Under the pieces are notes generated by a model. It was not told where the DNA came from. It did no database searches and saw nothing but the letters and a program-made list of their open reading frames with translations. Shown here in pieces: positions 27,701 through 38,699 of a stretch of DNA of 64,000 nt; position 1 is the stretch's first letter; every line of letters begins with the position of its first letter. A program made the position numbers and the translations under genes. Origin of the DNA: Opisthorchis felineus (lineage: Eukaryota; Platyhelminthes; Trematoda; Opisthorchiida; Opisthorchiidae); assembly GCA_004794785.1 (NCBI GenBank), contig SJOL01002116.1, positions 106,374 through 170,373 of the forward strand, written 5' to 3'.

Positions 27701-28706
27701 TTTGATCCTTTACGACCGAATTATTAGGTTAAATGAGTTCGCTGCAAAGAACTAGGGCCCTTTTTTCTCCTTAAACCTGGCGTCCATCAATTTAAATCTG
27801 ATCAACCTTCACCTCTTAGCCACACAACTAAGGTCAGCACATCTGACACAAACGCACCTTCCTTAAGCACTAAGGGTAGTGTTCCAGTCATGGAGGGGGC
27901 AGTGCAACGTAAGGCTCCACCTGCTAACACGGATATTTTGTACGGCCTAGAAGGTGCATAAATCTAACTCTACTACGGGTATGCCTACTGACAGGTAACA
28001 TTAGCCTGTTTGTCTACTTCTTTGGGTGAAACTGAATTGTGCACGTAACGTGTGCAATACGGACCGCCGTTTCAAGTTCAATACTAGTGTGTTCCTGCCT
28101 CACACTTGACTTCTCTTCGGTATCACCCAGGCACCGCGAATATAGGTCTATGAACAGCGTGGCTACACTACCACCGATTTCTACGCATATGCTTTTCATG
28201 ACTTGCATGCGACTTCCTTAAGGCCTTGTGAGCACCGAGTGCTAGGGTTTTTACGACTACGGACGATCACTGGAAGCAAACCGAAATTGATTTTCCCCAA
28301 AGCTACGGGGCTTCCGAAGTTGGAAATTCTACGGGGAGTCAGTCTATTCCAGCTTCGCGTTCCAAGGATGTTTTGGTTGGCTTTTTGTTTAAGTGAGCGA
28401 ACGTTCAAGGCCACCGGGCACCACCGATCCGCATGTGATTACCAGTTTACGAGATGAAGCACGAAATCAAATCGCAGCATATTTTAGCGGTCCGCAGCGT
28501 TATCCAAAGGGAATATCACTATTACCACAACCTTTTGGATTCTCATTTTTGTCAGATATTCCAAATGTGTTTTTTCTCTTTTAATTTGCACTACTAAACA
28601 AGCTTTCAGTAGTGATATTTTATCCAACATATGGGTTGATTCACCATTTCCATTGGTGGACGTGACCTACATATTTGTCCGCGCACACCTGTGAGGCACA
28701 CTCGTT
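21780..28706. other. no supported gene
   Basis: About 6.9 kb without a recognisable gene or repeat. The 153-codon plus frame at 26784-27245 begins at GTG, is low in charged residues and rich in Ser, Leu and Cys, and a second frame is open beneath it. It is not convincing. GTGGTAAA occurs twice at 22425-22440. Confidence 0.5.
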
Positions 28707-29114
28707 ATGGCTTCCTCAACTGCACAGTCAGTCGCTGCAGTTGCCCCTGCCTCCACTGAAGGGTACGCAGTGAACGTTGCCACCCTGTTCGGTGAAAACC
28801 TGGGTAGCCGCTATTCCGCAACGTCCACGAACTTGCTCACTACATCAAGCAGGTTCGTACTATAGTGTGCGAACCTCGAAATCCAATCCTTCCGGTGACA
28901 AAAAGTTTATCAAGTACCAGTGCCACCCGAAAGGTTTTGCACTTCGACCCAACGACGGGAAACGACGCCGACTGCATGATCGCACGCAATGCGGGGCATA
29001 TTTCAACGTTGGCAAGCTGGGTAATTCGTTAAGAATAATAATGTAATAATTATGTTTAATTTTATTTCAGGATGGATGCTGTTCGTCGAAGAAGAAACGG
29101 GAATGAAAATATAA
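28707..29114 (+). pseudogene. broken FAR1/MULE-type zinc-chelating DNA-binding region
   Basis: An ATG at 28707 (GTTATGG context) opens a frame MASSTAQSVAAVAPAST leading to LFGENLGSR. The apparent protein then shifts frame to FRNVHELAHYIKQ, and shifts again to YYSVRTSKSNPSGDKKF, KYQCHPKG, KRRRLHDRTQCGAYFNVGKLG. The Cys-His...Cys layout with the basic KRRR stretch resembles the FAR1/WRKY-GCM1-like DNA-binding domain found at the N-terminus of MULE transposases and domesticated relatives. The two frame changes do not cancel, so it cannot encode one protein as written. After GKLG the frame either reads on to a stop at about 29055, or is spliced: a GTAATT donor at 29021 and a TTTTATTTCAG acceptor ending at 29070 would give a 50-bp intron and continue GWMLFVEEETG to a stop at 29112. 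I read it as a decayed transposase or host-derived fragment. The family call is moderate. Confidence 0.45.
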
Positions 29115-29324
29115 CCAACTGCTTCGTGGAAGTAACATTTATAGAATTCTCGACGTAAATTGAATCCCGATCCATACTTCAGTAACGTTTGGATCTGTTA
29201 AATTCGTCATACGTGACAAACTAGATGAGTTTTATTCAGCTAATTTCGAAAAAACGCTGTTGTTTGGGAGGCTCACCTTGCGTGTATTATAATAATTGAA
29301 GGCAACCTGATGCGCTGTGAAGTA

Positions 29325-30176
29325 CTGATGCGGGTACGCACCTCTCTGGCTGTTCCCCATTCTCAGATATGCTCTACTAGTCACCCAGTAAACACGCCAC
29401 TGGCGCCCAAGGGTGGTAACTAGGGGTTTCACATTAGGCTTACCACCGGTGGCTACGGTCGGCCAAAGTTGGCAACCCAAAATAATACACGATATATTGA
29501 GTCAGTGGTGCATTCAAACAAATCAGTTTCAAAGATGACTTTTTAAATAGGGCTCCAGCCTCCAACCTATTCTGTTTTACTCGTTTTCAGAAGGCTTTTA
29601 TACAACAAATAATATATGCAGCCTGTTATTAAAGGAATCGGTGGTAATAACGTTACAAACTTAGCCACCGGTGGCCATTTGTTTACTGGGCAGGAGATAA
29701 TGCAGGGTTTCCAAATATCTTAACGTGAACTAGCACCATCTCGAAGAGATATATTTCCCATTGGAAAGCATGACGTCGCTCAACTGGATTACGTCATAAA
29801 GCGCAACGACATTGCCGGAAAAAGGCCAAACATTGCACTCAGTCATGATAAGTGCACGCGTTGCCGCGTACCTTGGCTACTTATAGTAACCATTAGGCCC
29901 GATCCTATGCGCGCCGCTTATTGAAGCCTCATTTATGCATGACAGTCTAATCCAACGGCAAAAGACGGCCCTCCATACTCAGACCGCACTCAAACCGGTA
30001 ATTTTGTTGCGCTTTATGACATAATCCAGCTGAGTGGCGCCATGCTTTCCAATGGGAAATATATCTCTTCGAGATGATGCTAATTTGCGTTCACATATTT
30101 GAAAACCCTGCATTATCTCCTGACTAGTGGAGCATATCTGAGAATGGGGAATAACCATGCAGATGCATACCCACAC
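29325..30176. repeat. inverted duplication (foldback) with coding-like arms
   Basis: The left arm (29325-29383 plus 29691-29828) is matched in reverse complement by the right arm (about 29985-30176). Identity looks close to nine in ten over the inner 135 bp and lower at the outer ends. The spacer is about 155 bp. Both arms, each read in its own direction, keep one frame with SRRDIFPIGKH, QLDYVIKRN and IxG, and their differences fall as amino-acid substitutions without stops in that block. This suggests the arms derive from a protein-coding stretch. The pattern of a helical segment ending in I-x-x-x-I-K-R-N resembles the region after the FAR1 domain in MULE/ZSWIM-type proteins, which fits the neighbour at 28.7 kb, but that link is inference. 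Confidence 0.7.
29384..29690. mobile_element. 307-bp terminal-inverted-repeat element nested in the foldback arm
   Basis: The left end reads CCCAGTAAACA and the right end is its exact reverse complement, TGTTTACTGGG. It splits the left foldback arm between CTACTAGTCA and CAGGAGATAATG. The uninterrupted right arm reads ACTAGTCAGGAGATAATG in the matching orientation, so the empty site is visible in the same window. The bases CA occur on both sides, indicating a 2-bp target duplication. Subterminal copies of CCACCGGTGG lie at both ends. There is no coding capacity, so it is a non-autonomous MITE. The superfamily is undetermined: a 2-bp duplication that is not TA argues against Tc1/mariner. Confidence 0.75.
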
Positions 30177-30557
30177 CGGAGGAGCCAGTATTTGGTTTAT
30201 AATTTTGTTAATGAGTTACATCAGCCAGATTCCTCCTGGATGATAACGTATTGTTCTGGTTTTTCTGGTTTGTGAGGGATGCGCGCATTTTTCGCAGAAA
30301 TGAGTGTGAAACGCTGCGTTTTGACCGGAATGCAAAATGGTTAGGTCCTAAAAAGCCGACACCCACTGGAAGACTATGAAAGACGCTACGATTCAGGCAT
30401 TTTGCTGCTTCACTTGCACGGTTTTACACCAGTTAATAAATCCACACTACAGTAAGGTAGTTCTCACTTCTGATCTCCGGTAGAAATCAAATCACGTCGA
30501 CAGCAACTGGATTTAAATGCTGCTGCACGGCAATCGGCTTGGGTGATGCTCTTAGTG

Positions 30558-30797
30558 TCATACTTGGTGTTTTGATTTTTGCGCATAAGGATCGGTGATG
30601 GCAGAAGCTTTCAGCTTCACTGTCAAGCCGAAACCACCAGTAGCAACTTCCGGTGCGCGTTTCCGTTTTCTTCTGTCTAGCATGTCCAAGATTTCGGTGA
30701 ACAGCTGCAGTGATCTGCTGAGCCTAGCCACATGGCACGAATATATAAGGTTGGTCGTCACGATCATCCACAATGCGACCATCTGTACTGCGATCAC
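30558..30797 (-). CDS. unidentified ORF with basic cluster
   Basis: The minus-strand frame contains LQLFTEILDMLDRRKRKRAP followed by EVATGGFGLTVKLKASAITD, ending at a stop at 30558 or at a possible GTATGA donor just before it. The RRKRKR run could be a nuclear localisation signal. Acceptor sites upstream are weak. No family recognised. Confidence 0.18.
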   Translation of the reverse strand: MIAVQMVALWMIVTTNLIYSCHVARLSRSLQLFTEILDMLDRRKRKRAPEVATGGFGLTVKLKASAITDPYAQKSKHQV

Positions 30798-30799
30798 AG

Positions 30800-33700
30800 T
30801 CTCACTGCTTCCAGGATACTGGAGGCCGTCGGCGTTCCATCATTGCTTGTTGTAACAGTAATACGATATAAAAATCCTAGAAAATGTTCTCATTAACCAG
30901 GGAATAAGTAGGAACTAACTATGGTTGCTTGTACACAACGTTTACCTATTTACCTGCTGTACGTCACACAGTCACGATGGTCGGTAGTTCAACTCTCAGA
31001 AAATTTTACACCGTGAAGTGAACCTCAACGCCGCAGTAATCAAGATTCATACAAGCCACATCAAGCAGTTCGCTTCTGCTTGATGCTTATCAATGCCACT
31101 CAGATTTCTACCAGTGTGGTATACAGGAGTACTCCTCTCATATGCCACATGAAGTTGATCTTGTGGCCATTAAAGAAGGACACATTCCCCTCTTGTTCAG
31201 TTATTCTGATAGGGTGGGGCTGGCACATTACGTAAAAGAGCAAAAGTCGTCCAGCTTAAAATGGCACTTGTGTAGTCTCAGTCTCCTGGACTCTGAGTGA
31301 ATGGTTGTTCAGATATCCAACGAGAGTACAAAGCTTCATTGCACATAATGTTACAGCAAGCTGATCCTCACAGTTTCCTTACTTCTGCGTTGTCACGTCG
31401 CAAAAGAACATCACCCGAAGCAACAATGAGGACTGCATGAGCCTAAAATACTGATGTAATAGAGGGGGCCAGTACCATACAAGCCAACGTAAATTTGCGC
31501 TGCATTATGGACGCTGTATTAAGTGACGGTGAATCGAATTCGACTAAAAAGGCGAGAATGTGAGTCAACGGAAGAAGTAAGATGAAGGAATCGGGACAGC
31601 GGGTCAAATGGAGAAGACAACATAAGCGCCATTCTGGAAGGAAAAGTAAAGCTTACTTTGCATCCAGCAGCTGTAAAAGTTCATTTGTGCCTCACACTGC
31701 TGTCCAATCTCGAAATGACTTCCCCACACCCGCTGGGCAACTACAACTTCCCATTCTGTGAAAGGGCCTCACGTAATATTTTGGTAACCTCTACTCGGTG
31801 AACTATGAACTCATTTGGAGTACGAGGCTTCATAATGCATTATGGACCTAGAATGACTGAATGTTCCTGTGAGATCTCCACCGGTGTATGCAACTCAATA
31901 ACTTCTTTTAGAATTGTAAAAATGATTTTGAATTTCGCGACTTCCCATGACGATGATTCTACATCTCCCACAATCTGCCCTTTACCTATGGAAAATCTTT
32001 TCGCACGCCGAAAGTATATCTTCGAGACTTTGTAAGACAGAGAGGTTATCAGCATTGATTTGTATGTGACTGCTTTTCACTCAACTGACCGATTAGAATC
32101 TGAGTTGCTAACAGCAATAAATACCAAGTATTTCTGTATTCCTTATGAGGCTCCAATTCACAAAAGATGCACGATTTCGCGGTATCTTCCAGGACCAGGA
32201 CACGCCAACGATAGCAAGCTAAAGTTCTTTTGACTCCATATTGAAGCCGTACTGCTGACCAAAACCTTGTGTATTGAATCACTTTGGCCTGTGGTCAACT
32301 CCCATTGTACTGTGAGATACTCGATAAATGGTACTCTGTGGGCCGAATACGGACGGCTATTAGTTGACTGTTTCGTCGTCTCGTGAGACATTTCCGTTAA
32401 CGCGGATTCTGCATCGCCTTCTACCACTGTGAGGCATCCTAGCTTAATGGCCACGTGTGTCTTTTAGTGTTGCTAGCGACATCCAGTTGCACAGTGCTAA
32501 CCGACAACAACTGAACACGAATTTGGTCTCGGTATCATAGTAAGGAGTAGAGCTTTTGCAATATGTTGCTAGAGTGTGTCCACACAGCAAACGAAGACTG
32601 AGGGTCACTTAGTCTCCCATGGATGCAGTTCTTTAGATATCCTATATCTAAATGTAGATGTGAGCAATAAGCGAAGACGTAGCTGGTTTGGCGTCAACAT
32701 TTTGGAAAAATGCCAAGATAAACAATCAGCACCACCGTACCCCACATTTATGAGCTTGGGCGAACGGCCCCACAGAATGGTCACCTTCATGAGCCTACGT
32801 ATGCTGCAGAAGCTTGGTTGTTTAGTTGCACAGGTCTGTGTCAATTAACTTGCACTTTCCTAAACTGTTCTGGAGACATGGCGATTCTGTTAAACCTTTA
32901 CAGCTTTTCCTGCTTGAAGTTGGATGCTTGTGCTTTCATGGTCTTGTACAGAGTCTACTTTTACACAAGCGCTCCACATTTCATTTCAGCTGGTTAAGTG
33001 GCCTGTCTGTGTGTGAAGCAGCTTCGTCGTCATATCATGTCATTCCTAAGAGGCCCTGGAAGATAGTCTATGAAAGTCACCAAAGCAGCATAAAGGTTAT
33101 TGGTTGACTTGCCAGCAGCGAAATGCAGCCTTTTCATCATGGCCCGACCACTGCATGACTAGACCCGACTTAAGTTCGGTTTGCAGAGACGGGTGTATCG
33201 ATCGACGGATAGGGCGGTCCGCACATATGCTATCGTGGTCTACTATTGTGGGTCACCGATAATGGGTCTGTGAGATCAGGTGTAACGGATTTGTTTGTTT
33301 TGAAGGCACTTGCACCTGCATACAGCTTATTGTCTAGGACTTGCACTGGTTGTCTGGAAAAATCCCGATTTAACACAGGCTTCATCGTTAGGCTCTTCAA
33401 GTGCTTCATCGTTAGGCTCTTCAAGTACTTTCAGAATCAGTTCAGGAGCTGTGCGCAATTGGGTCCGAGTGACCAGAGAGGATTAGTTGGTATGAATTTT
33501 TCCATAGAGTTCTGATGTTAAACAATTTGGCTTTCCGAGTGAATAAACATCACAGTTACTTAGTTTATCGACTTTCAGTGTGAATCTGATAACCTTGTGA
33601 GCTATCTTGACTTGGATTCTTTAGTATGCAGCCGACATGGCTGCATATGTTGTGGTTTTGGGGTGACGAAGCACGCATAATCTCCCACTCATGCACACGG

Positions 33701-35658
33701 CATGGTGGGGCGTTAATTGTTCTATGCAGTTACATTCGAGAACACCGTGGTCCCCCAATGGGAAGCACCGGTGGGATCTAGTCAAACAAGTCCCTTGTGG
33801 GAGGACCTCTGCTAGAAGAATCACCTAAAACTCTTAATTTTCTGAGAACACTGGAAGTCAGATTTCTGGTTTCGTTAGGAATTTGTTTGTTCGTATACCA
33901 TATTATTCTTCCTTTGTATGGTCCCATTTTAAATGATTCTCGAAAATGGGCAATAAGCATAAAAGACCGTCAGGGATCTGAATGCGCAATATTTCCATTA
34001 TTCTCATTACTTGAAGCAAATACAGTACGACTCTTCATGCGACCCAAAAACAGTCTGTCCTTACCTGTCGTTCAATCTTCATCATCCCTTGAGATGTGGT
34101 CCTCAGGTTTATCACAACATAAAGAATTAAATTCTATGATAGTCCAATATTGGCAAGCCGGTCGGCCGACAACCCCTAGTGGTCAAGTGGAGCCCAATAA
34201 TAGAAGGGCCAGTTTTCATATGCATTGGGCTGAAATGCACAGTCGGAGTCCCACATTTGATGAAATCAGCCTGAATGGTCATTATTTTAGTATTCTTTTT
34301 ACCAGGATTACCAGGATAATCGATCTGCATTCCCCTTGAAGGCACAACCTATTTGACAACCAAACTGAATGGAGGTGCAGAATTTGCTCGAACAAAACTT
34401 TTATAGGAAAGACTGAAAATACGTGGCCTCGGGGGATTTGAGGGAAGCAAGGTTCGGGGAAGGAATAATCCACTCTGCATTTACCAGTTCTACTCATAGG
34501 TGCGTGAACCGAGAGGAGCGTAACTTACGCCGAGTGCACATTCAGGAAACGGCATGTGACAAGTTCTGAGGCTTCATTAATTTTCGACGATACTGTAACC
34601 CTCACACGGATAGTTGTGAACATCTGTACGTTCAATCAGCAGTGTCTCATGATGTCTTTTGGACTGAACTAAACTCTTTTCGTTTTGCAGTGGAATCTTA
34701 TTTCTCCAGAACGCTTTTCGTATTTTCTGGTTTCTTAAAAATGGCCTCTGTTCGAGGGCAGTGTGATCAAACTTGGAAGCTTTTCCAGTCCCTCTTTTGG
34801 TCCACTGCTCCAATGGTAACGTTCGCGATCCGGATAAGGTGGATTTTCAAACAACAGGCCCTTATTTAGTACCAATTGGGGGACAAGGCAACATTGCCGA
34901 CTACCAAGTGGGTGGACAGTATGCCGAATTGGACAGCAAAAAACCTAAACGGCTCTCAGCGGAAAAGTAAAACAAACAACGGTTTAGGATAGAATTAAAT
35001 GGATAATAAAACCACTTCCTTTCAAATACAAACGGTTACGTCTGTGGAAGAGCAGTTTCGTCAAAATGAATAAGGTCGACAGTAGTATGTTGTTCCAGCG
35101 AACCCGACTATACATCACCTATCTATGGGTATGCCCTACCCTCTGTTAGATTACCGACAATGTCAAACAGTTAGTTATGAAGTAGCAACGAAATTTTGTT
35201 TAAACAAGATGCTGGTGCCTGGGAACTAAATAAGAAAACCAGAATTGATTCATCTTGCAAGAGAAGTCAGTGCTGAAAACAAGAGGGACACCGCACAGCT
35301 GTATCATACCGGTGTAAGGAGGAAAGCCCTTCGCTGCAGAGTTGTTTATTAGAAAAACGCCAACTAAACGGTTACAGACTATTGGACAGGAAGGTTAAAC
35401 TCTCATTTGCATGTTGTTTTTTTAAAAACGGAATATCCATCTTCTTCTCGAACGCGTCTTCTTGAACTCTCCTGGATATTCATTGACTATCGCACAATTG
35501 CAAACAAAAACTGCAAAGTAGTTCCACAAATTCCGTAACAAATCCCACCTTCCATTAGATCAAAGCGGAGTTACGAGAACACACATACTACTCGCATGCC
35601 TCATCAGCAGTACCCACCGTTACACTGGTAGTGTGAGATTTGGGAATTTTTATGGGGA
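30800..35658. other. no supported gene
   Basis: The longest non-repetitive open frame of the window (33797-34339, plus) starts at GTG, has no ATG near its start, no motif and poor splice context, so it is not called. Nothing else beyond the 24-bp duplication. Confidence 0.5.
33379..33426. repeat. 24-bp direct duplication
   Basis: GCTTCATCGTTAGGCTCTTC plus four bases is repeated twice without spacer. Length is a multiple of three but no gene is supported here. Confidence 0.9.
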
Positions 35659-35940
35659 TTTCGTCCTGTAAATGAAGCTGTGTGCTGAAAAGCCAAAAAA
35701 CTGTACAGCTGTCCTATCCTGTTTCGGGAATCATCGGCAGTGCGCATCTCACGAAGGTCCAGGGACTGTCGATCCAGTGAACTCCTGGCTAGTAATTTGA
35801 ACAAAAGCGGCAGATCAGCAGAGCGGTTAGCTCAATTTTCCATCTGAGAAGTAGTCACTCGATGAGCCAGTCAACAGGCAGGACCACTTGATTAAGGATG
35901 AGTGGCGCTATATCCTGTCTAAGTGGGACCTAACCGCACT
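35659..35940 (-). mobile_element. second SINE-like family (B), copy
   Basis: Shares GATTTCGTCCTGTAAATGAA, AAACTGTACAGCTGTCC and CATCTGAGAAGTAGTCACTC with the 14-kb copy. The minus-strand frame across 35604-35804 is repeat translation. Confidence 0.55.
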
Positions 35941-36278
35941 GCTGACCAGCCTCTCGTGACCAGCTAGCCGTATCACAGTCTTTTGGAGACAATTAGTTAA
36001 TACCTAACAAAATTTCAACGGCACTCGAAATCATCACTTTCCTAGAAGGAGTTATCATATTCCATCATTTATTTCCTTACGCACAAGACCAGCCGTTCTA
36101 CACATGGAACTCAATTCCAGTTAAGAATACGGGGAACGTGCCATCAACCCCCAACCTACAACCATCAACCTATAAAAAAAATAAAGTTTTTCACAACCAG
36201 AATAAAAACGGCCCAGATCTTCACTAACCATACAACCACAAGAATGGTAGAAATGCATTCATTCCGATGGATATAATT

Positions 36279-36407
36279 TTACGACATGTCTTGCCCAACC
36301 TCAAAATCACCGGCCACTGGTTTATCCAAAGGGGGCCAAAAATAAAGTAGAGCAATCAACAACGGCACACCAATCGGCATGAGCACAACAGATGAAGATA
36401 CCTTCAT
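36279..36407 (-). CDS. unidentified ORF with signal-anchor-like start
   Basis: A minus-strand ATG at 36407 gives MKVSSSVVLMPIGVPLLIAL followed by LYFWPPLDKPVAGDFE. One membrane helix after a single Lys looks like a type II anchor or signal peptide. A weak donor (GTTGGG) follows GDFE. No downstream exon was found. It may be the first exon of a membrane-anchored enzyme, or chance. Confidence 0.2.
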   Translation of the reverse strand: MKVSSSVVLMPIGVPLLIALLYFWPPLDKPVAGDFEVGQDMS

Positions 36408-38134
36408 AACAATTCCTTGCTTAGTTTGGTAACTTTTAGACCGACAGACATAGCAAGATACCACTACGAGTCAGAAAAAAAACATCACAAGATCAAATGT
36501 ACCGTTTGAGGCATGTGAACTGGAGACCACAAAATCGGCAGAAGTAATGTGCCGGCACACCCATACGAAGTGATTGTCACACATTAACTAGCTGGGTACT
36601 TAGACTGCTTCTGAGCAGTGAATCACGCCACTGACGGGTAGCAAGTAAACAAGACTTTAACAGAAATCTCTGGAAGACATACATGTCGAAAGTTGAATTC
36701 AACACTATGTACAACATAAGGCACACTAAACCTTTCACAATCAGACTCATATTGAAAAGTAGATGAAGCGGTAATCCAAGCTCATCGAGATGGAAAGCGG
36801 TCACGTTATGTTAAGGTGTTAGATTTCACGGAAATTAAATTGCTGTCTCATCAGTGGTTTTCTTGCTGGCCTCACCTTCTACACTAATCTACATTCCCTA
36901 CTTCGCACGGAGGAAATTTTCCGCTGGGATGGAATCACACTCAGAAACGCTGGCAAGTGATTTGAAAACGAATGGGCACAATGTCGCTGTGAGCAACGGT
37001 CGGATACGTAGGACGTGCACTCCTGCTCACTATTGGATGTTAGCAAAACAGATACGTAGCGGTGGAGCGAATGCAGTACATAGATGTTATGCACAAGGGC
37101 CGAAATTCTACCAGATTACTTCGGCTTAGAAGAGAACAGCCAGGTATCTGGAGAGGGATGGGCTTGAATTTCCAATCAGCAGCCAGTACTAGAACCTTTG
37201 TGCCAGCTATCGTTTAAAAATTGGCGTCGCGTCCATTTGTCACAAGACGACCACGTCACTAGTGTGAAGCAAGAGGGTTAAATATGGCCACATTATGTAG
37301 GCTGAGGAACAGTCCACAGATCGATAATGAAAACGCATCACCAGCGTTTTCCCTGTCGGCCCCGATCCGTATTCGTGATTCTACAGATTATTATTGGTAC
37401 AACAGACCAACATAAAGAATAGTTGCTGTCTTGGGGAACATAGACGAGGACATGAATCCACAAATATACAGAAGTCAACCGACTCCATCCCACAAACCGG
37501 GTATCAGATGTACAGAGTGAGTTCGGTACGTTTTCGCTTATTTGATAGACTTGCAACTTTTGGGCGCTCAAATGGAACCTAAAAACCAAAGCTCCCCTTG
37601 CGACGTGTCGGACCAACGTTTCCGAAATTTGAATCCCTTCTGAATGTGAAACTTTTCATCCCAAAAGTGCGATAGCATCTCCGAGGTGGTTCCCCTACGA
37701 ATCCATTAAGTGACACTTCACAGGGGCAGACATGAGGGGCGATCACTAAACTTGTTTGGATACATAATCACGGTAGTTACTGTTTGGAACTTTGCTATCT
37801 AGTCGTTAATACAAGCGATCCAATCAGATTTCGTCAAGCTCGATGCCTCTTTCCCGCTACCAAACAATTCTCCTTCATTGCTCAGAGGACCGGGAATCTT
37901 CGAAATTCTTGACAAATCATAAAAGTGCCAACTTTTCAAGACTTGAATTCCCACTAACGAGTCGAATGTTTTGCATCGTTTATATATTGAACATCTTTCT
38001 CAGCACAATTTCTTCCTACTTAAAAGTTCAACGCAGTTGAAAACTGTCTGCTCCGCAGGAGGCCCATAACTGAGGACTTTCCATCCGTTCGTTGCAACGG
38101 AGAATAAAAAAGACTAGCGTCCGATAAAAAACAC

Positions 38135-38288
38135 CCTCGACAACCAGGATAACGCTTTGCAATACCGCCACGGAAGAAGAGGGTAAAACCACTCCATAAC
38201 ACTACTACCAATGAGTAATCCATTGGTGCGAGAGAGGACTGCATACCCGATTACCCAAGTTGTATTTCTAATTGTTGACAAATGACGA
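38135..38288 (-). CDS. possible GPI mannosyltransferase 2 (PIGV-like) exon
   Basis: On the minus strand a strong acceptor (TTTGTTATTTTTCATCAG) precedes a hydrophobic frame containing TWVIGYAVLSRTNGLLIG, then EWFYPLLPW and ALSWLSR. The family feature I lean on is the A-x-x-x-R-S/T-N-G block, which in PIGV/Gpi18 enzymes follows a membrane helix and precedes a variable loop and another helix. These ER enzymes add the second mannose to GPI anchors. The frame assumes one leading base from a previous exon. A possible donor GTGTTT lies after LSR; otherwise the frame runs to a stop at 38114. I found neither the upstream YTES block nor the downstream PPWC or YW blocks, so this rests on one short motif. 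Other multispanning glycosyltransferases are possible. Confidence 0.3.
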
Positions 38289-38699
38289 CTGATGAAAAAT
38301 AACAAAGGAAATCCGTAGCGATATGACAGCTAACTGCCAGGGGCAAACAGTAAGTACAAGGTCATCCAAGCAATATGTCTCAAACCAAATGATCAGGTGG
38401 TATCCTTAGCATGAACGTGCGGAAGCAGTTGGGTGAGCATGAAAGCTTTCCAAGGAAAGAATGCGAATCTTTGTGATCGAAAGCGAAGCAGCCGAAAGTG
38501 AACCGACCTAATAGGCGAATATCCGATTTCTCGCATAATTCAGCTTGGCCAAATTCGGATAGCATGCAAACTCGACCATTGGAGTGGGACCGCAGAGCAG
38601 GACAAGTGTATCGTTGCCCGGCGGATACAGATGTTCAGACAGAACAGATTCCGACACGTAGCCAGAACTGTATCTCCAATCTAGCGGAGGTCAAGATAA

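Noticed and set aside
33797..34339. 180-codon plus frame, longest non-repeat ORF
   Set aside because: Starts at GTG in a eukaryotic genome, no motif, no convincing splice context.
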